Shown one piece after another: positions 11,060 through 23,222 of a DNA stretch of 52,663 nucleotides (positions within the stretch are counted from its first letter, which is position 1; every line of letters begins with the position of its first letter). The stretch covers positions 10,951,423 through 11,004,085 of the forward strand of contig NC_049997.1 of assembly GCF_000003815.2 (NCBI RefSeq), read 5' to 3'. Under the pieces are notes generated by a model that had not been told where the DNA came from, made no database searches, and saw nothing but the letters and a program-made list of their open reading frames with translations. The stretch comes from Branchiostoma floridae (Eukaryota; Chordata; Leptocardii; Amphioxiformes; Branchiostomatidae). A program made the translations under genes and the position numbers.

Positions 11060-13359
11060 TATCCGGATGTCTCTAATAATATAGCTGTGTCACGCGTATC
11101 TCAGAACGCACCAATCTTTGAATTTACAAAGGTTCTGATGGTTTCAAAGAGAATTTAATGGGATTTCAAAGCGATGGTGTTTCTACGATCTTAGATGCGG
11201 CTTATTGTGTTGCCATTTGTTTTAACCAACCATAATAACTGCAGAGTATCAGACACCGAACCCTATAACGTTAGTCCTGGGTTAAAATCTTGTTATGCTG
11301 ATAAACTAATGTGCGCTTGGAAAAATTGCACTTAATACGACTTTCTTCACTTCAATCAGGTGGAAATGAATACCTTGCTTTGGTTGGGTACATCCCTTTG
11401 TTAGGACATTAAGTTAAATGGAGGTCCCGTATTTGAGGAGAGAGACAACCTCATGCCTAAAAAAAGAACCCAGCTAACACTTATTAAGGGCAGGGGCCAT
11501 TTCTAGTATGAGTGGATCAAACCTTACAGTATACAGTGTATAGACTACAGTATCATAACAACTGAAGTTGGTAGCCTCTAAAGAAAGAAGAGAAGGAGAA
11601 AAAAATATTTAAGAGAATAAAAATGTGCCTTTCTCCTCCATTATCCCCAGTGGATTTTTTTTAAACCTTACTTCTTGTATTACACACCATGGAGTTAATC
11701 TTTTATAAAAAGCACATACAAAATTACAATATCTAGTAAATACTCATTAAATACAAAAGATTCATTATTTTGTTCATATGATGACTGTTTATTTCAAACA
11801 TCATGTTTCACTCTTCAAACTGCAAGTATATAACTGCAAGTTGGGTTCCTCTTACATTGTATGGGTATGGCACCTATCCTGGTACATGAAGTATTTCAGT
11901 TTCAGTTTATATGTTTAATGTCAACATTACGGTACTGCAATATTTACTATTACAGACTGCAGGGGTTTGGTACTACAATATTATGAAACACATTGATCAC
12001 ATGCATCCAAGTATATATTGTATTTGCACATCGATTTCAAATTTTGCCATTGCCACAGGGAAGATTTTGACCTCTTACAGTTTGGAGCTAGCTATCTTCA
12101 ATTCATATACATACTAAATTTGTAATGTTTGCCTGATAATCATAGTAGCCATTAAAGATGTACATCTATACTGCAATTTTTTGTATATATACAGTTCTCA
12201 GTGCACAGCACTTTGTGATATAAAAAATCATGATATTATTCCTATCAAGCAAATTCATTGTTCAAAAATATATACAAATAGATCAGGCTGTGTAATATAT
12301 CAGTACAAAACCTTGAGAAAATTTTGACCATGGATATTATGACTAAATAAAAGAAGATGAAAACATATGTATTGAGTGCATTGTACAAAAACTTGATATG
12401 ATATAAAAAAGTGCAACAAAATAAAAAACATGAAAAAGAACACATGTATACTAAGTAGCCAAAAAACTGCTTACATTGTCAAGGATATACATGTAATATA
12501 ACAGCATCTGTTATATATTTTGCCATTGTAATTGAATATCTTCCTTCATATCTACATAAATCTGTTCAGAAAATACAATAATAGCTCTAAAATTCTTATA
12601 TGCATTATGTTCAATATAGTGGTTCAGCCACTAAATTCACTTGAATAGAGTGAAAGAAAATGCAAAACTGTAATTCTTCAGCTCCCCTTTGTAATCTGGA
12701 ATTTCTTCAGAAATAGCTTATCAGCAAAGTAACCTAGTCTCTATAGCCTCAATGAGAAAAACATCACTTGTCAATTTTCTTAATTCGCATGGGAGATTAC
12801 AATATAGATTGCTACAAGCCCTTGTTTTTTCAAAATCTTTTACTCAAAATACTTATTTATATAATAAGTATACTTTTCCATGGCAGATTACAATTACAGT
12901 CAAACCTGTACATGAGACCACCTTTATATAATGACCACCTGGCCAATATGGCCGATCCCTCGGATAATTTTTCCCATTGACACACGCATTGAGAACCAAC
13001 AGACAAAATGTACCTTTAGTCCTCTGAATAGTGGTTTTCTTGGACAGTTTTGGACTATAGTCGCATTTCTGCATCATGATAAACACATTCCTAAACTGGC
13101 TCTGCCTCATTTCAGTTCTAAAGTTCTAACAGTTATCACATCGATAAGTCTTGAATAAAATAAAGACCTCTGGTCAGGTGACTAGTCTCCTAGGAGAAAC
13201 TACTCAGTACTTTGCAGCAGCTTGACAATACTTTTTACTGCAATATTGTCAGTTGCTGCTAGAGGCTGCTTTTGATCCACCGTTCAGGCCCAAGTATTTT
13301 TAAAAGCAAATTCATTTTCATTTTCATTTCCTAAAATATTACCCATTTTCTTTTTTTCC
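11060..13359. other. A/T-rich non-coding stretch
   Basis: No exon with codon bias or a domain was found. It contains a fragment of the gtcaaacctg repeat (12893-12960). It probably holds the 3' UTR or downstream region of the minus-strand membrane-protein gene, but I could not place a polyadenylation signal with confidence. Confidence 0.4.
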
Positions 13360-16300
13360 TCACTGCGTTTCCTCATCCTCTGCTATCGTAGCTAAGTGGT
13401 CGGGTTTGGGAGAAAGCTGGGGACCTATCCCATCATCCTTTTTCTGCGCTTGGCTGTTGGCTATTCCAGCGAGTTGGTCACCCTCCCCTGGTGTAGTCAG
13501 GTCAGGTGAGCTGTGCCCAGCTGTGTCTTGCTTGTCTCCAGAGTCTGTGTCTCCTAGACTTGGGAGACTGTTGCTGCAAATGAAGAAAAAGAAGCTATTT
13601 TCAGAACAATTGAGTGAAAATACAGTCACGTAGGTCCATATGTATATAGATTAATTAGGACTTCAATCTTAAAATTTGTTACCTACAATATATTTTGTCT
13701 GAACCTACATGTAGACATAGCAGACCAATGCAGGCTAATGTGGGTTTTCATGAACAGACTTAAACAAATAATACAGTCATCATCATCAAGACCTAATGGC
13801 CAGTCCACTTTCTCAAAGGCGTAATGTAGCAAGTCTGGTGTTATACTTTGTCTCTATTTCTACAGCAAATGCTCTGTAGTAGTTCACTCTCTTGTGCATC
13901 CGCTTCAAACTCTCTCAGCTAGGACACTATTTGCCACTTCTACTAATTTAAAAGCAAATCATCCTGGTCATCAGATGGCTCCTCATCCTTTGATCCACTC
14001 AAACCAAAGGGTGGACCCCAACTCTTTTTGGTAAGACTTAGTGTGGTGGATTTTTAAATGTGCTCAAAGTGTGGCTTCCAAGTGCTCTGATCTCAACCAT
14101 AGAAACACCGTAACATGACCAACCTTTCTGGCATGAAGGCAGCGTTGTCCCTGCCCCCAGCAGAGTCGAGGGTACTGGTTGACAGGGAGTTTGTGTCGCC
14201 GGGAGGGGGTTGGCTGGCACGACTGGTACCCTCCCCGTCTGGCGTTGGGAACATGTCTGGTTCCAGCAGTATGGAGCTGTTGTTACTCCACGTGGCTGAT
14301 GCAGTTGGGGGAGGTTCCCTGAACATCACTGGGGAGAAATAGAGGAATATGTTAGCTGCCTAAAAGCTGGCCCCCGAAGATTCTAAAAGCCTGCTAGGAC
14401 AGTATTGTACAAACTTACAGGCTGAGGTATACTAAAGGGAGCAATGTAAATGTACTAACTGAGGAGAAAAGTGAAGAACGACTGATTGCAACTATAGGAC
14501 ATTTCACAGTTGCATATATGCAGAATCAGGTCTGACAAAGTCAAGAAACATCCTGAAGCAAAGTTGATGCAAGTTTTGTACTTTCCAACACCAAACTTGG
14601 ACTTAACCAAATATTTGACTGTCCACTGCTTCTGTGCTTTCAGATTATGCAGAAAGACCAACGGAAGAAATGCCCATTCTCTAATGGCCAGAGTTAGACT
14701 GTTGGATGTAAAAAATTGCAGTTTAAATCTGCTTCAGAAAGATAAAATATTTGTTTGTTTGTGCCTTTATTTCAACTCGATAAATACTCCATCGGCCTTC
14801 AAGGCTGCTTTTCGCGCAGGTCGAGCTTACATGGAGGAGGTGAGGGGTCAGCAATCATATTAACACAAAATTTCTATTGATCATACAGAGAATAAAGGAA
14901 TGCTAAATACATACATAAATAAACAAATGAATAATAATAATGAAAACAAATAATAATCATTAGCTCGTTATTCCATACTCATTCGTGGATCGCTACCGTG
15001 TCACTAGTCTTTTGAAACTTGAGATTGAGGTTGCAGCTCTGGCGTCCAGTACTAGCGAATTCCAAAGAAGTGAACCAGAGTAAGCCAGTGATCGTCTGTA
15101 GACCTCTCTCACTGGCTTAGGTACTTAATAAAAGATCGGAAGAACTACGTCTGGTGGTCCTGACTGATCTGCATATACGTGTATGTACGTGTAATAAAAA
15201 GGACAACATTTTGATAACCAAATGTCCGTACCATGTTTTTGTGTGTTCTCCTGGTCATCAGATGGTTCCTCAAAGTACCCATCATCCCCCGAGAGGTCAG
15301 GGGTCGGCGACCTGTGCCAGACCTTGTAGAGCCCCGCCTCTTCCCGTTCCTGATTCACGCGCTCCGCACGGCCGTTAACAAAAATACCTGGGTGATACAT
15401 GAGTAGAGGGAAAAAGACTCGCCATTACAGTAATGAAATGAGCAGTCAGGTCACTAATGCACTGCAATAACCCTTTTGCTATAGTCACATTTCCAGACTG
15501 GCGCCCAACCGGTATATTTGCGGAAACAAAAAGGGTTTATCAAGGAAATTAAATCTTTTCAATTTTCTATGAGTTTTGTTGTGTTCATATCATATTTTTC
15601 GTTCCCCAAAGCTACCCAGGTCAGAAATGTGCCTACAGCATTTGGACAATTTTCTATATAGATTTAGGAAGCAGAGAAAAGTTAATTTCAATTTTCAGCT
15701 TAATTGGTCAACTTTAGTTTGAGCTCTGAGCTCATCCCTGTCTGTCCACAACGTTCACCTTGCCAAACAAAGTCAGGTACCTGGGTGGAGTGAGAAAAGT
15801 TATGTTGTGTGGCTTCCCTAACAGTCAACATCTAGCTGCAATGCAAGGAGTCGAACCCACAACCTCTTGATTTTGCGTCCACTAGCATTGCCACTTGGCG
15901 GACAATTTGACGCAACAATGGTTATATGTATAGTAATGGCATGCTGGTCCTTTGCATTGACATATCTAGAAACCATAATTAACTGTCCAATGTATAATTT
16001 ACAAAACATGTATCCTCACCGATGCAGTACATCTTGAGCAGCATGCGCCGTTTCAGTGGGGTCATGAGGATGAAGTCATAGTCACGCTGCACCATCCTCT
16101 TGGTGAACTCTGGCATCATCTGGAATGAAAAGAGGTTTATTTACATCGCTGCAAGATACAACGTGCTTGGTTACGTACACCTTTAAACAGGTTACATCGC
16201 TCACAATGTTGATAGCCCAATCAACAAGAAGAATTATGGCACTTCTTCATTAATGATGCAAATTAAGCATTTATTTGCATGACTGCCCTGGTATCTGTTA

Positions 16301-19300
16301 ATGTTTCACCTGCCACAAGCTACATATGTCATGTATTTGAGTCCTATATGGGAAAACACTACATAGATTTTTCTTATTGAATATGAAAATTAAGTCCCAA
16401 TTTGTGTACATCTCTGTCTAAGCTACCTATACATACCAAATAATGTGGAAATCTGCTATTCCCTTGTTCATTTACTTCTCTTGGAAGATATGGACAAAAA
16501 CATCCCTGCAGTTCCAGAGCAAGCTGCTAGTGGGGCCAAACCACTTCTTTCTTACATGTACATCACAAGCTGTAGTTTGTGTCATCTGTTGCCCAGAAAT
16601 GGAAGTGCAAGCCAAACCAGGGTTCTCCCCAGAATTTTTTAGTATAGTGGAGGGGCTGGCAAAAATAACCCAAACCAACGCGCTGCACTTTCATGAAAAT
16701 GGGTTCATTTTGCATGACAGAGGGTGTCAAATACTACAAGTTTAATGTATTATAGTGATTCCTTTGTTGTGAAGTGGCAAAACGACTATTGTTTTGATCA
16801 TCGCCCATTCCCAAGTTTTTGCAGACACTGCCGACTGGAAAAAAGATGCCACTTGGCACAAAAATCTGTGAATTTTCATTAATTCTAGCAAAACTAACCA
16901 AGAAAATAGGGAAGAAACACACTAAATTTCAATAGTAGTATAGTGGAGCCGGGCTAGGACTATAATGGAGGGCTTCCGTTATTCCATCCTCTGGGGAGAA
17001 CTCTGCAAACATACCTTCATCAGCTCCTGAGCTGTCTGCTGAATGGATGGCTTCACCGATTCGGCAAACAGCGAGATGGGGCCGATCCTGGTGTGGGCTT
17101 CGATCAGCTCGTCTAGCAGGTCCCACAGGGTGTCGTGGAACGGGTCTCGGAGGTACTCCGCCTCCCGGCAGTACGCGTTGATGATCTGGATCTGTCTGGA
17201 GAGCTCGTGCGCGGGAGAGAACAGCGCCGGCATGGAGAGGGATCGCTCCAGGAGCTGGCGACCTTCAGGGATGGAGGATATAGATATTATTAGAGGATGT
17301 AACTGAAAAAGAGGCCTGAATTTGGACTTAAAATCCTTGTAATCTTCATGCAAAGAAAACTAACTGACCCAATTAACTTAGACCAGAAATTCTGACCACA
17401 GAAATTCTTGGTAAAAATGACCATTAACTCTTCTCTACTTCACTCTAAGACATGTTATTTTCTTGGACTGGCAAGCCCCAAAACATGTGAATGCCTTCCA
17501 GTATTATCCGTTCATTTTCTAATCCGTCCAAAATCCGATCCCCTGATTTTTTTCATGTCCCTTTTCTTTGGGCCTGTCCAAGAAGAAAAACATATTTTGC
17601 ACCAGTACACTGTATCAGTACCCACCCCTACCTGGATGTCTAAACTTCATACACGTACCTTCCAAGATGGCCTTGATGTAGTGGCGTGTGGTGGTGCTGA
17701 GTTTGTCCATGCCATGCTCAGTCATGGACGGCCAGAGCGGGTGTCCTTTCCACAGGCAGCCGCATTGTCGCATAAGCAGGAACACCAACCACAGCACAAC
17801 GGAAAGGCCCCACACCCCATTTATCAGCAGCAGCTCGTAGAACAGGTAGTCAGGGGTGAGCCATACGGACGTGAGGGACGGCATGTTGAGGGCACAGCCC
17901 ACAAATGAGTTGGCGACGAGACAAACAAAGTTGATGACGAACATGAAGTTGAAGGACGTCACGCGGAAAGGCCGCCAGATGCAGCCTACGACGAGAAAGA
18001 CCAGCCAGCACGCAAGAATGCACCATATTTGGGCGAGCGGGTGGCGTATCAGCCCGGCGTAGAAACACACGATGGCAAACTTGAAGAGGAAGAGGACCGG
18101 GCGGTAGTACACCCAGAAGCGCCGGAAGGAGGAGAAGAGATGGAAATGTCCAACAGCCCACACAACGTCGATGCTACGGATGAACTGGGCCTCCTTCAGC
18201 TGAAGGTACCCCTCGTGGCGATCTCCGTGCGAGCTGAACATCTGTCGTCGGATCTTGATGATCATCCACGCAGCAATGCCGATGAAGAACAGGAGAGACA
18301 TCGCGACGGCCCCGGCTACAAGACCCCAATGGGTACCGCTGAAGCACGTGTAACCGTTGTACACGTCGACCGCATCGAGGTACGTGCAGTGGAACAGCTT
18401 TGCCAACGTCGTACCCAAGGGTAGAGCGATGACCTGGGCGATCGTCAGGTACACCCGCTGTAACTGGGCGATGCGTAGGAGCATGCTGGCATTCTGCTTG
18501 TACAAGAGGACGGCATAGAAGATGGTGTAGGACACCACCAGTACTGTGCACAGTATCAGCCAAGCTAGGAGGAGCAAGTGGACGTCAAAAACAACAGTGG
18601 ACGGCAAGAAATAGCTCTTAGCAGAGACGTACACCCCTGTGGAGAACTTGGTAAATTCCCAGACGTCAAGATTGAAGAGGAAGATGAAGCTGAGATGACG
18701 GAGCCAAGTCTCGGGCCAGGTCCAGTGCTCTGACATGGCCATGAGAAGGGCGAAGAACTGGAGATAGTCTAGAAGAAGAAGGATCAGGTCTAAGAAGAGG
18801 AGGGACGTCCGGCGCTTTGTCTTGGGCATCTTGACTATGGTGCCGTCATCAGACGTCTCTTCAAACTGTATCTGAAATGGAAAAAGCGGAGGGAATTAGG
18901 AATCAGCACCAGCTTTGGAATCATTTAGGTTGGAACAACTCAGTCCTTTACTAACTTTGTCCAGTCATCTTAGGGCCCAAATGATCCAAATTATGTTATC
19001 AATACTTTCATTTCATTTTTTCTGACAGTAAGGTCAAACTGCTGAAGATGACCACTTGGGACCAATAAAATCATGGTCATGTGGCAATTTTCGTTCTAAG
19101 TAACCGCTTGTATCAATGAGGAAAATCTAAGGGACCATATGACATTGGCCAGATGGCATTTTTAGAAGTGGTCACCTGTTCTGGTTTGATTGTATTCCAG
19201 GGCTGTCTCCAGCTTTAAATTTTTTCTGTCTCTCTCATTGTTTGGTAGCCCATGTTGTTCATTTTCCTTGTTAAACATGTCATTTTGAGCTCATTAGAAT

Positions 19301-19464
19301 ACTTTTTCAATAGTCACGAAGTCCACATTTTTGGGACTCACCTGTTGTCCATCATGAGTGAACTGGAAGCTGCCGTTCCAGGAGGTGTCATCACCCCCCT
19401 CCTCCTCAGGGGGGTGGTAGATAGGCAGAAGGGGCAGAGCTGCGTCCTCCCGTTCCTTCCCCAT
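13360..19464 (-). CDS. Multi-pass membrane protein of unrecognised family (seven coding exons, 752 aa)
   Basis: Exons: 19464-19342, 18871-17659, 17262-17015, 16119-16020, 15387-15232, 14328-14124 and 13573-13360. Intron phases 0,1,0,1,1,2 match and the sum is 2259 nt. The N-terminus is a short polar, probably cytosolic stretch with an acidic patch. The large second exon codes for about eight or nine hydrophobic segments (around 64-85, 98-114, 133-165, 177-200, 220-247, 298-316, 319-340, 348-370, 380-407). A likely extracellular loop holds Cys203 and Cys217, and CIWRPF lies at 338-343. The C-terminal 300 residues are soluble: first a helical part (LLERSLSMPALF, YCREAEYL), then Ser/Pro/acidic low-complexity sequence ending EDEETQ. 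There is no signal peptide. I do not recognise the family; the layout recalls TRP-like channels or orphan transporters, but no diagnostic motif is seen. The start ATG follows an acceptor at 19467, so a 5' UTR exon exists. Confidence 0.85.
13943..13995 (-). pseudogene. Exon-like remnant resembling exon 5 of the membrane-protein gene
   Basis: On the minus strand the segment reads KDEEPSDDQDDLLLN then stop. It shares EEPSDDQ, and the matching bases ctggtcatcagatgg, with the true exon at 15232-15387. It sits in the last intron. It could be a duplicated exon fragment or an alternative terminal exon. Confidence 0.4.
15081..15120. repeat. Short hairpin in an intron
   Basis: taagccagtga (15081-15091) is the reverse complement of tcactggctta (15110-15120), with an 18-base loop. 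Its role is unknown. Confidence 0.4.
15780..15915 (-). mobile_element. tRNA-derived SINE-like remnant
   Basis: On the minus strand, tggcaatgctagtgg resembles a Pol III A box and, about 30 bases on, gtgggttcgactcc is a good B box. No tRNA acceptor stem can be folded, so this is a SINE head or tRNA pseudogene in an intron, not a tRNA gene. Confidence 0.45.
16622..17002 (+). mobile_element. MITE copy 2 of the ttctcccc-ended family, in the membrane-protein gene
   Basis: This is the intact partner of 5051-5412, with terminal inverted repeats ttctccccag / ctctggggagaa. Its right end is about 12 bases from the donor of the membrane-protein exon ending at 17015. Both copies thus sit right beside splice donors of minus-strand genes in this window. 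Confidence 0.8.
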
Positions 19465-19535
19465 AGCTGGGGGAAACACAAGAGAGTAATATTAGATACT
19501 GTAAATACATTTAATATCCATCTTATATGGTAAAT

Positions 19536-19968
19536 ACTAGGGCTGGGTATCAGTACAGCGTACCGGTACAAAACCGTTTTTTTCTTATTGGGCCGGTCCA
19601 GAAAAACCTGACCTGAAAAAATTGACTGGACCGGATGCTGGACCTATTAGAAAATTAACAGAATATTTGATCAGCCATTCACACGTTTTGGTGCTTGCAG
19701 GTGAAAAAAAATAACAAGAGTGAAGTAGAGAAGATTTTATAGTCATTTCTACCAAGTTTTACAGTCAATCGTTCAGGTGCAGTTGGCGCTGTTGGATTTC
19801 AAAACGCCAGTTTGAATCGAACACTCCACCAAACAGATTTCTTTGCAGTGAAATAGACCATTGGCATGAGTCATACTGAATCAGGTCCAGGTTCAGGTCC
19901 GGACCTGGACCTGATTCTCTGGACCTGAACCGGACCTGAATTTTCTGTACCGGTACCCACCCCTAGTA
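19536..19968. mobile_element. MITE with ctaggg-gtgggta / ggtacccaccc inverted ends
   Basis: The left end actagggctgggtatc...ccggtac and right end ccggtacccacccctagt are inverted repeats. The interior is rich in ggacctg / caggtcc words, forming further inverted structure around 19590-19640 and 19880-19950. It lies in intron 1 of the membrane-protein gene; truncated ends occur at 7956-7994 and 17608-17634. Confidence 0.7.
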
Positions 19969-19969
19969 A

Positions 19970-21158
19970 ACACATTTAATAGGCAGTTAAACTTCAGGGG
20001 TGTGGTGAAAGTACTAGTAGTCTGTGTAACAAAAACTCTGCCATCCAGGGCTGTAACTGGCCCTCCTCTCTCCTCAGATACTGAGATTCTTCAGATACTG
20101 TAAATACAATCTTTTTACCATTCATTTATACTGTAAAAAAATCCATTTGATAGTCAGTAATTTTAGAGGTTGGGTGAAAGGTTCTAGCTGAACTCAGCAC
20201 AGTAAGGAAGATAATGAAATTTGTGGTTGAATTGTGACCAATAAGGTCACTAAACTAAAGTTACCGTTAAGAAATGAAAAATTATACGACTGTGGAGAGC
20301 AATCTCAGATTGATATATTGCGATCTGAGATAAGATTGCAATCTGTTAGATAGAGATTGCGATCAAGATGCGTAGAATGTGCATGAGGGTGGTCTTCAAT
20401 ATATAAATCCCGAGTTTCAAGTCATAAATGGCCTGATTGATGTAAAGTGACATGAATTGAAGTTGAACAGTCCTGTCTTTTATTAAGAAAATATCTACAT
20501 TCACAGAATAATTTACACACTTTAATACGGATATCACACCACCTGACCAGAATAACTGATCAAGTCTACTGACGAAGATCCTAATCGTTACTAAGTCCCT
20601 GAGTCATTGCTCTCTCTACGGCATATACCTGTACAATGTATGTCAAGGTATGAGGTTACAATCTGGCAAAATGGCTGATTCTGTCAGATTATAATCTCCT
20701 AATGCATTTTCAAAAAAGACAAGTCAATCCATGATTTTATTACATCAAGGGGGTTATATAACTTCCTTTATTACATGTGCAAATGTCTGACAACATGTTC
20801 TTTCTCAAGTTTCTGGCAAGGTCCCTTTCTAGGTAAAGTTTTAAAAGAGGCTACATGATCTGTTCTCCATTATATAATTGCTCTGGTAATATCATAGGTA
20901 AGCAACATATGACACACAAATGTTGTCTAAACGAACATTACAACTTTGAATTTGCGAACAATTCTGGGTCTACGCAAGGAGGTTATAACCTCCTTGGTCT
21001 ACGTATAACGTGTTGTGGCTTCTATCTTCTGAATTTGTTGTTGGCGTCCTGAGCACTACATAAACGATCATGATGATGATTTGTTTTCATACAAGAACGA
21101 CAAACTTGCAGGCTATGTTGTCCTACGCATTAGAACAGTGAAGGCTTTGAAAACGTCA
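19970..21158. other. Non-coding intron sequence
   Basis: Part of the first intron of the membrane-protein gene. Words of the TACTGTAAA type near 20095-20145 recall the MITE ends seen elsewhere. Around 20295-20360 gcaatctcaga / tctgagataagattgc forms small inverted repeats. No gene is seen. Confidence 0.4.
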
Positions 21159-22873
21159 ATGCTATAGGCAAGTATACAAAAGTAACGGGTTCCGCACTGG
21201 TGTTCCAGTGCTGAATCAATGGGTCGAATCGGCCTCAGCACTGGTTTTCCAGTGCTGAAGAAACGTCAGCACTGGTTTTCCAGTGCTGAAGAAACGTCAG
21301 CACTGGTTTTCCAGTGCTGAACGGCCTTGTTGCAGTGCTGAAGCTCCCTCAGCACTGGAATTCCAGTGCTGAACTTTTCCGAGCACTGGTTTTCCAGTGC
21401 TGAACTTTTCCGAGCACTGGTTTTCCAGTGCTGAACTTTTCCGAGCACTGGTTTTCCAGTGCTGAACTGCCGTCAGCACTCGGGTACCAGTGCTGAACTC
21501 GCGGCGGAGAGGCGGCGAGCCAGTTCAAAGGTCATTCAGCACTGGTTACCCAGTGCTGAAACCGGCGTCAGCACTGGAACCGAGTGCTGATATACAAAAG
21601 TAACGGGTTCCGCACTGGATTTTCCAGTGCTCGGGAACTTTTCAGCACTGGAAGACCAGTGCTGAAAAAACTTCAGCTCTGGGCTTCCAGTGCTGACGAT
21701 TATAAAGCACTGGAACGTTCCAGTGCTGAACGTAATATTCATTTGTAGCATGCGTCCGTACGGCTGAGTTATTTCCTTTCGACTTGTTACCTTGTTTGGC
21801 GGAGATTGACATTACACATGACATTGACTACAACCGTTTTATTTCATGAAATAATGAAAGAATAAAAAGAGGCCATGACTTTGAGCTTTTATTGAATTGT
21901 GTGAATGTGATAGATATAGCCCTTTCGGGAATCATTTCGGCACGTGGCCCTGAAAAGGGCCGGGGTAATTGTAGACAGCAGATCAGAAACCAAAGTAAGG
22001 TAAATAAGACTGGCGACAGACACAGATTTTTTAAAGCTGACTGCTTATTGTACCTTAGCGTTGTTAAGAAACAGCACAGAATTGTCCTGTCATGCTTGTA
22101 ATTAATGTTTCTATTTTCGTGATTTGTAATGTGCTGTTGTATTTTGTTGAATAAAGCCTGAAAAAAAGAAAAGGTAGTTACAGGTGGACGACACATTTGT
22201 TTGTGCGGCAAAGTAGCATCATTTAAAAAACAATAGGTAGTCAGATTTTCTTCTCGTGCGACAAGAAAGAAGTAGAATAAATTTGAACTAGAATTAAATG
22301 GTCGAATGTAACAAGTGTTTTGTCTGTGTGACATAGAAAATACATCTCTTTTATGTGCAGCAAGATATAAGATGAATACAAAATGAATGGAAGTAGCTTC
22401 TTTGTGCTTAAGATATTTTTCTCCGATTGTTTCCAGGAAAATGCTTCATTGCTCTGGACAATGTTTACGGCTCGAGCTGCGGTAGATATCTATGTATATA
22501 ACGTTACCACAGTTGTTTTGACAAGTTACTAACGTGATTGAAGACGTTTTAGACAGGTTAATTTCGTTATAATTGTAAACAGCAGCTCATGCCGCCTTGA
22601 GTCGTGTCGCTAGAGTCATGAGAGTGGGCGGCTTCAGCACTCGGTTTCCAGTGCGGAATATTTGTCAGCACTGGAAATCCAGTGCTGAAACGTCCTCAGC
22701 ACTGGATTTCCAGTGCTGAAACGTCCTCAGCACTGGATTTCCAGTGCTGACAGGAGGACATTCAGTGCTGAAGCTGCCTCAGCACTGGACTTCCAGTGCT
22801 GATGACCACTCCAGCACTGGTGTTCCAGTGCTGACAGAGGAGACCGTTACTTTTGTATATTTGCATGCTATAG
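21159..22873. mobile_element. 1.7 kb TIR transposon with arrays of CAGCACTGG/CCAGTGCTG hairpins and a 9-bp target duplication
   Basis: The element (21168-22864) starts gcaagtatacaaaagtaacg and ends cgttacttttgtatatttgc, near-perfect terminal inverted repeats. It is flanked on both sides by the direct repeat ATGCTATAG (21159-21167 and 22865-22873), a 9-bp target-site duplication. Inside each end lies an array of palindromes, cagcactgg-NNNN-ccagtgctg, separated by about 8-12 bases. The left array (21196-21731) has well over ten copies, the right array (22634-22836) about six. A second copy of the left terminus sits at 21590-21620, so the left half has been duplicated. The middle (21770-22620) codes for no transposase I can recognise, so it is probably non-autonomous. 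A 9-bp duplication suggests a MULE- or Merlin/P-like enzyme; this is inference. It sits in the first intron of the membrane-protein gene. Confidence 0.85.
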
Positions 22874-23027
22874 AGAAACACAGCAGCTCTACTTAAATCA
22901 AATGTTACCATATAAAAACAATCACCATGCATACCCTGTTGAAAAAATTATGACAGCCGCCCCCCTCCCCCTGCAAAAAACTATGAAAACATATTGGCAA
23001 TTTGCAATATCTAGTTACGTAACTTAC

Positions 23028-23150
23028 CGTGTAGGTCGCTTGAGACGTACTGTAGCTCTCAAACGCTGTAGTTGATGTATTCTATACGCCCTACATGCTG
23101 AAAAGACAACGTTTTTCTAGATCTCCAGCCAAAGACTGTGCTGAACACAA
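23028..23150 (-). other. Likely 5' UTR exon of the membrane-protein gene
   Basis: On the minus strand the sequence caagcgacctacacg|gtaagt gives a strong donor at 23028. No in-frame use is needed, because the first coding exon opens with its own ATG after an acceptor at 19467. The 5' end is not defined; the estimate is set by the promoter motifs upstream. Confidence 0.5.
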
Positions 23151-23154
23151 TCAA

Positions 23155-23222
23155 TATGGCCGCTCCTTCCTCCTTGCCTAATTAGGTCAATGACGTCACC
23201 GGTTGCCGTGGTGACGTGACGC
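23155..23222 (-). promoter_or_regulatory. Promoter-like cluster: YY1-type site, CRE and RFX-like X-box
   Basis: Within 70 bases lie a gccatatt core (YY1-type, minus strand, about 23154-23162), a perfect CRE palindrome TGACGTCA (23191-23198), gttgccgtggtgac (23202-23215; one mismatch from an RFX X-box) and a second tgacgtga half-site. It sits immediately upstream of the candidate 5' UTR exon on the minus strand. X-box promoters are typical of ciliary genes in metazoans; applying that here is inference. Confidence 0.5.

Noticed and set aside
14510-14863. 117-codon plus-strand frame
   Set aside because: No conserved motif, no flanking splice signals, and it lies in an intron of the opposite-strand gene.
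17408-18424. Plus-strand frames of 131 and 166 codons
   Set aside because: They lie opposite the membrane-protein exon and have no domain or splice support.
21266-21824. Minus-strand frames with repeated QHWKTSA / SALENQC words
   Set aside because: They translate the palindromic hairpin array in successive frames. The repeat explains the peptides; no start, splice or non-repeat coding sequence is present.
21828-22334. 168-codon minus-strand frame inside the hairpin transposon
   Set aside because: No transposase motif or recognisable domain, low-complexity composition and no homologous signal I know. I treat it as chance, though a search for it in autonomous relatives would settle it.
21190-22840. 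CRISPR-like appearance of regularly spaced palindromic repeats
   Set aside because: The host is a eukaryote. The repeats are in subterminal arrays of an element with TIRs and a target duplication, spacers are only 8-12 bases, and there are no cas genes.
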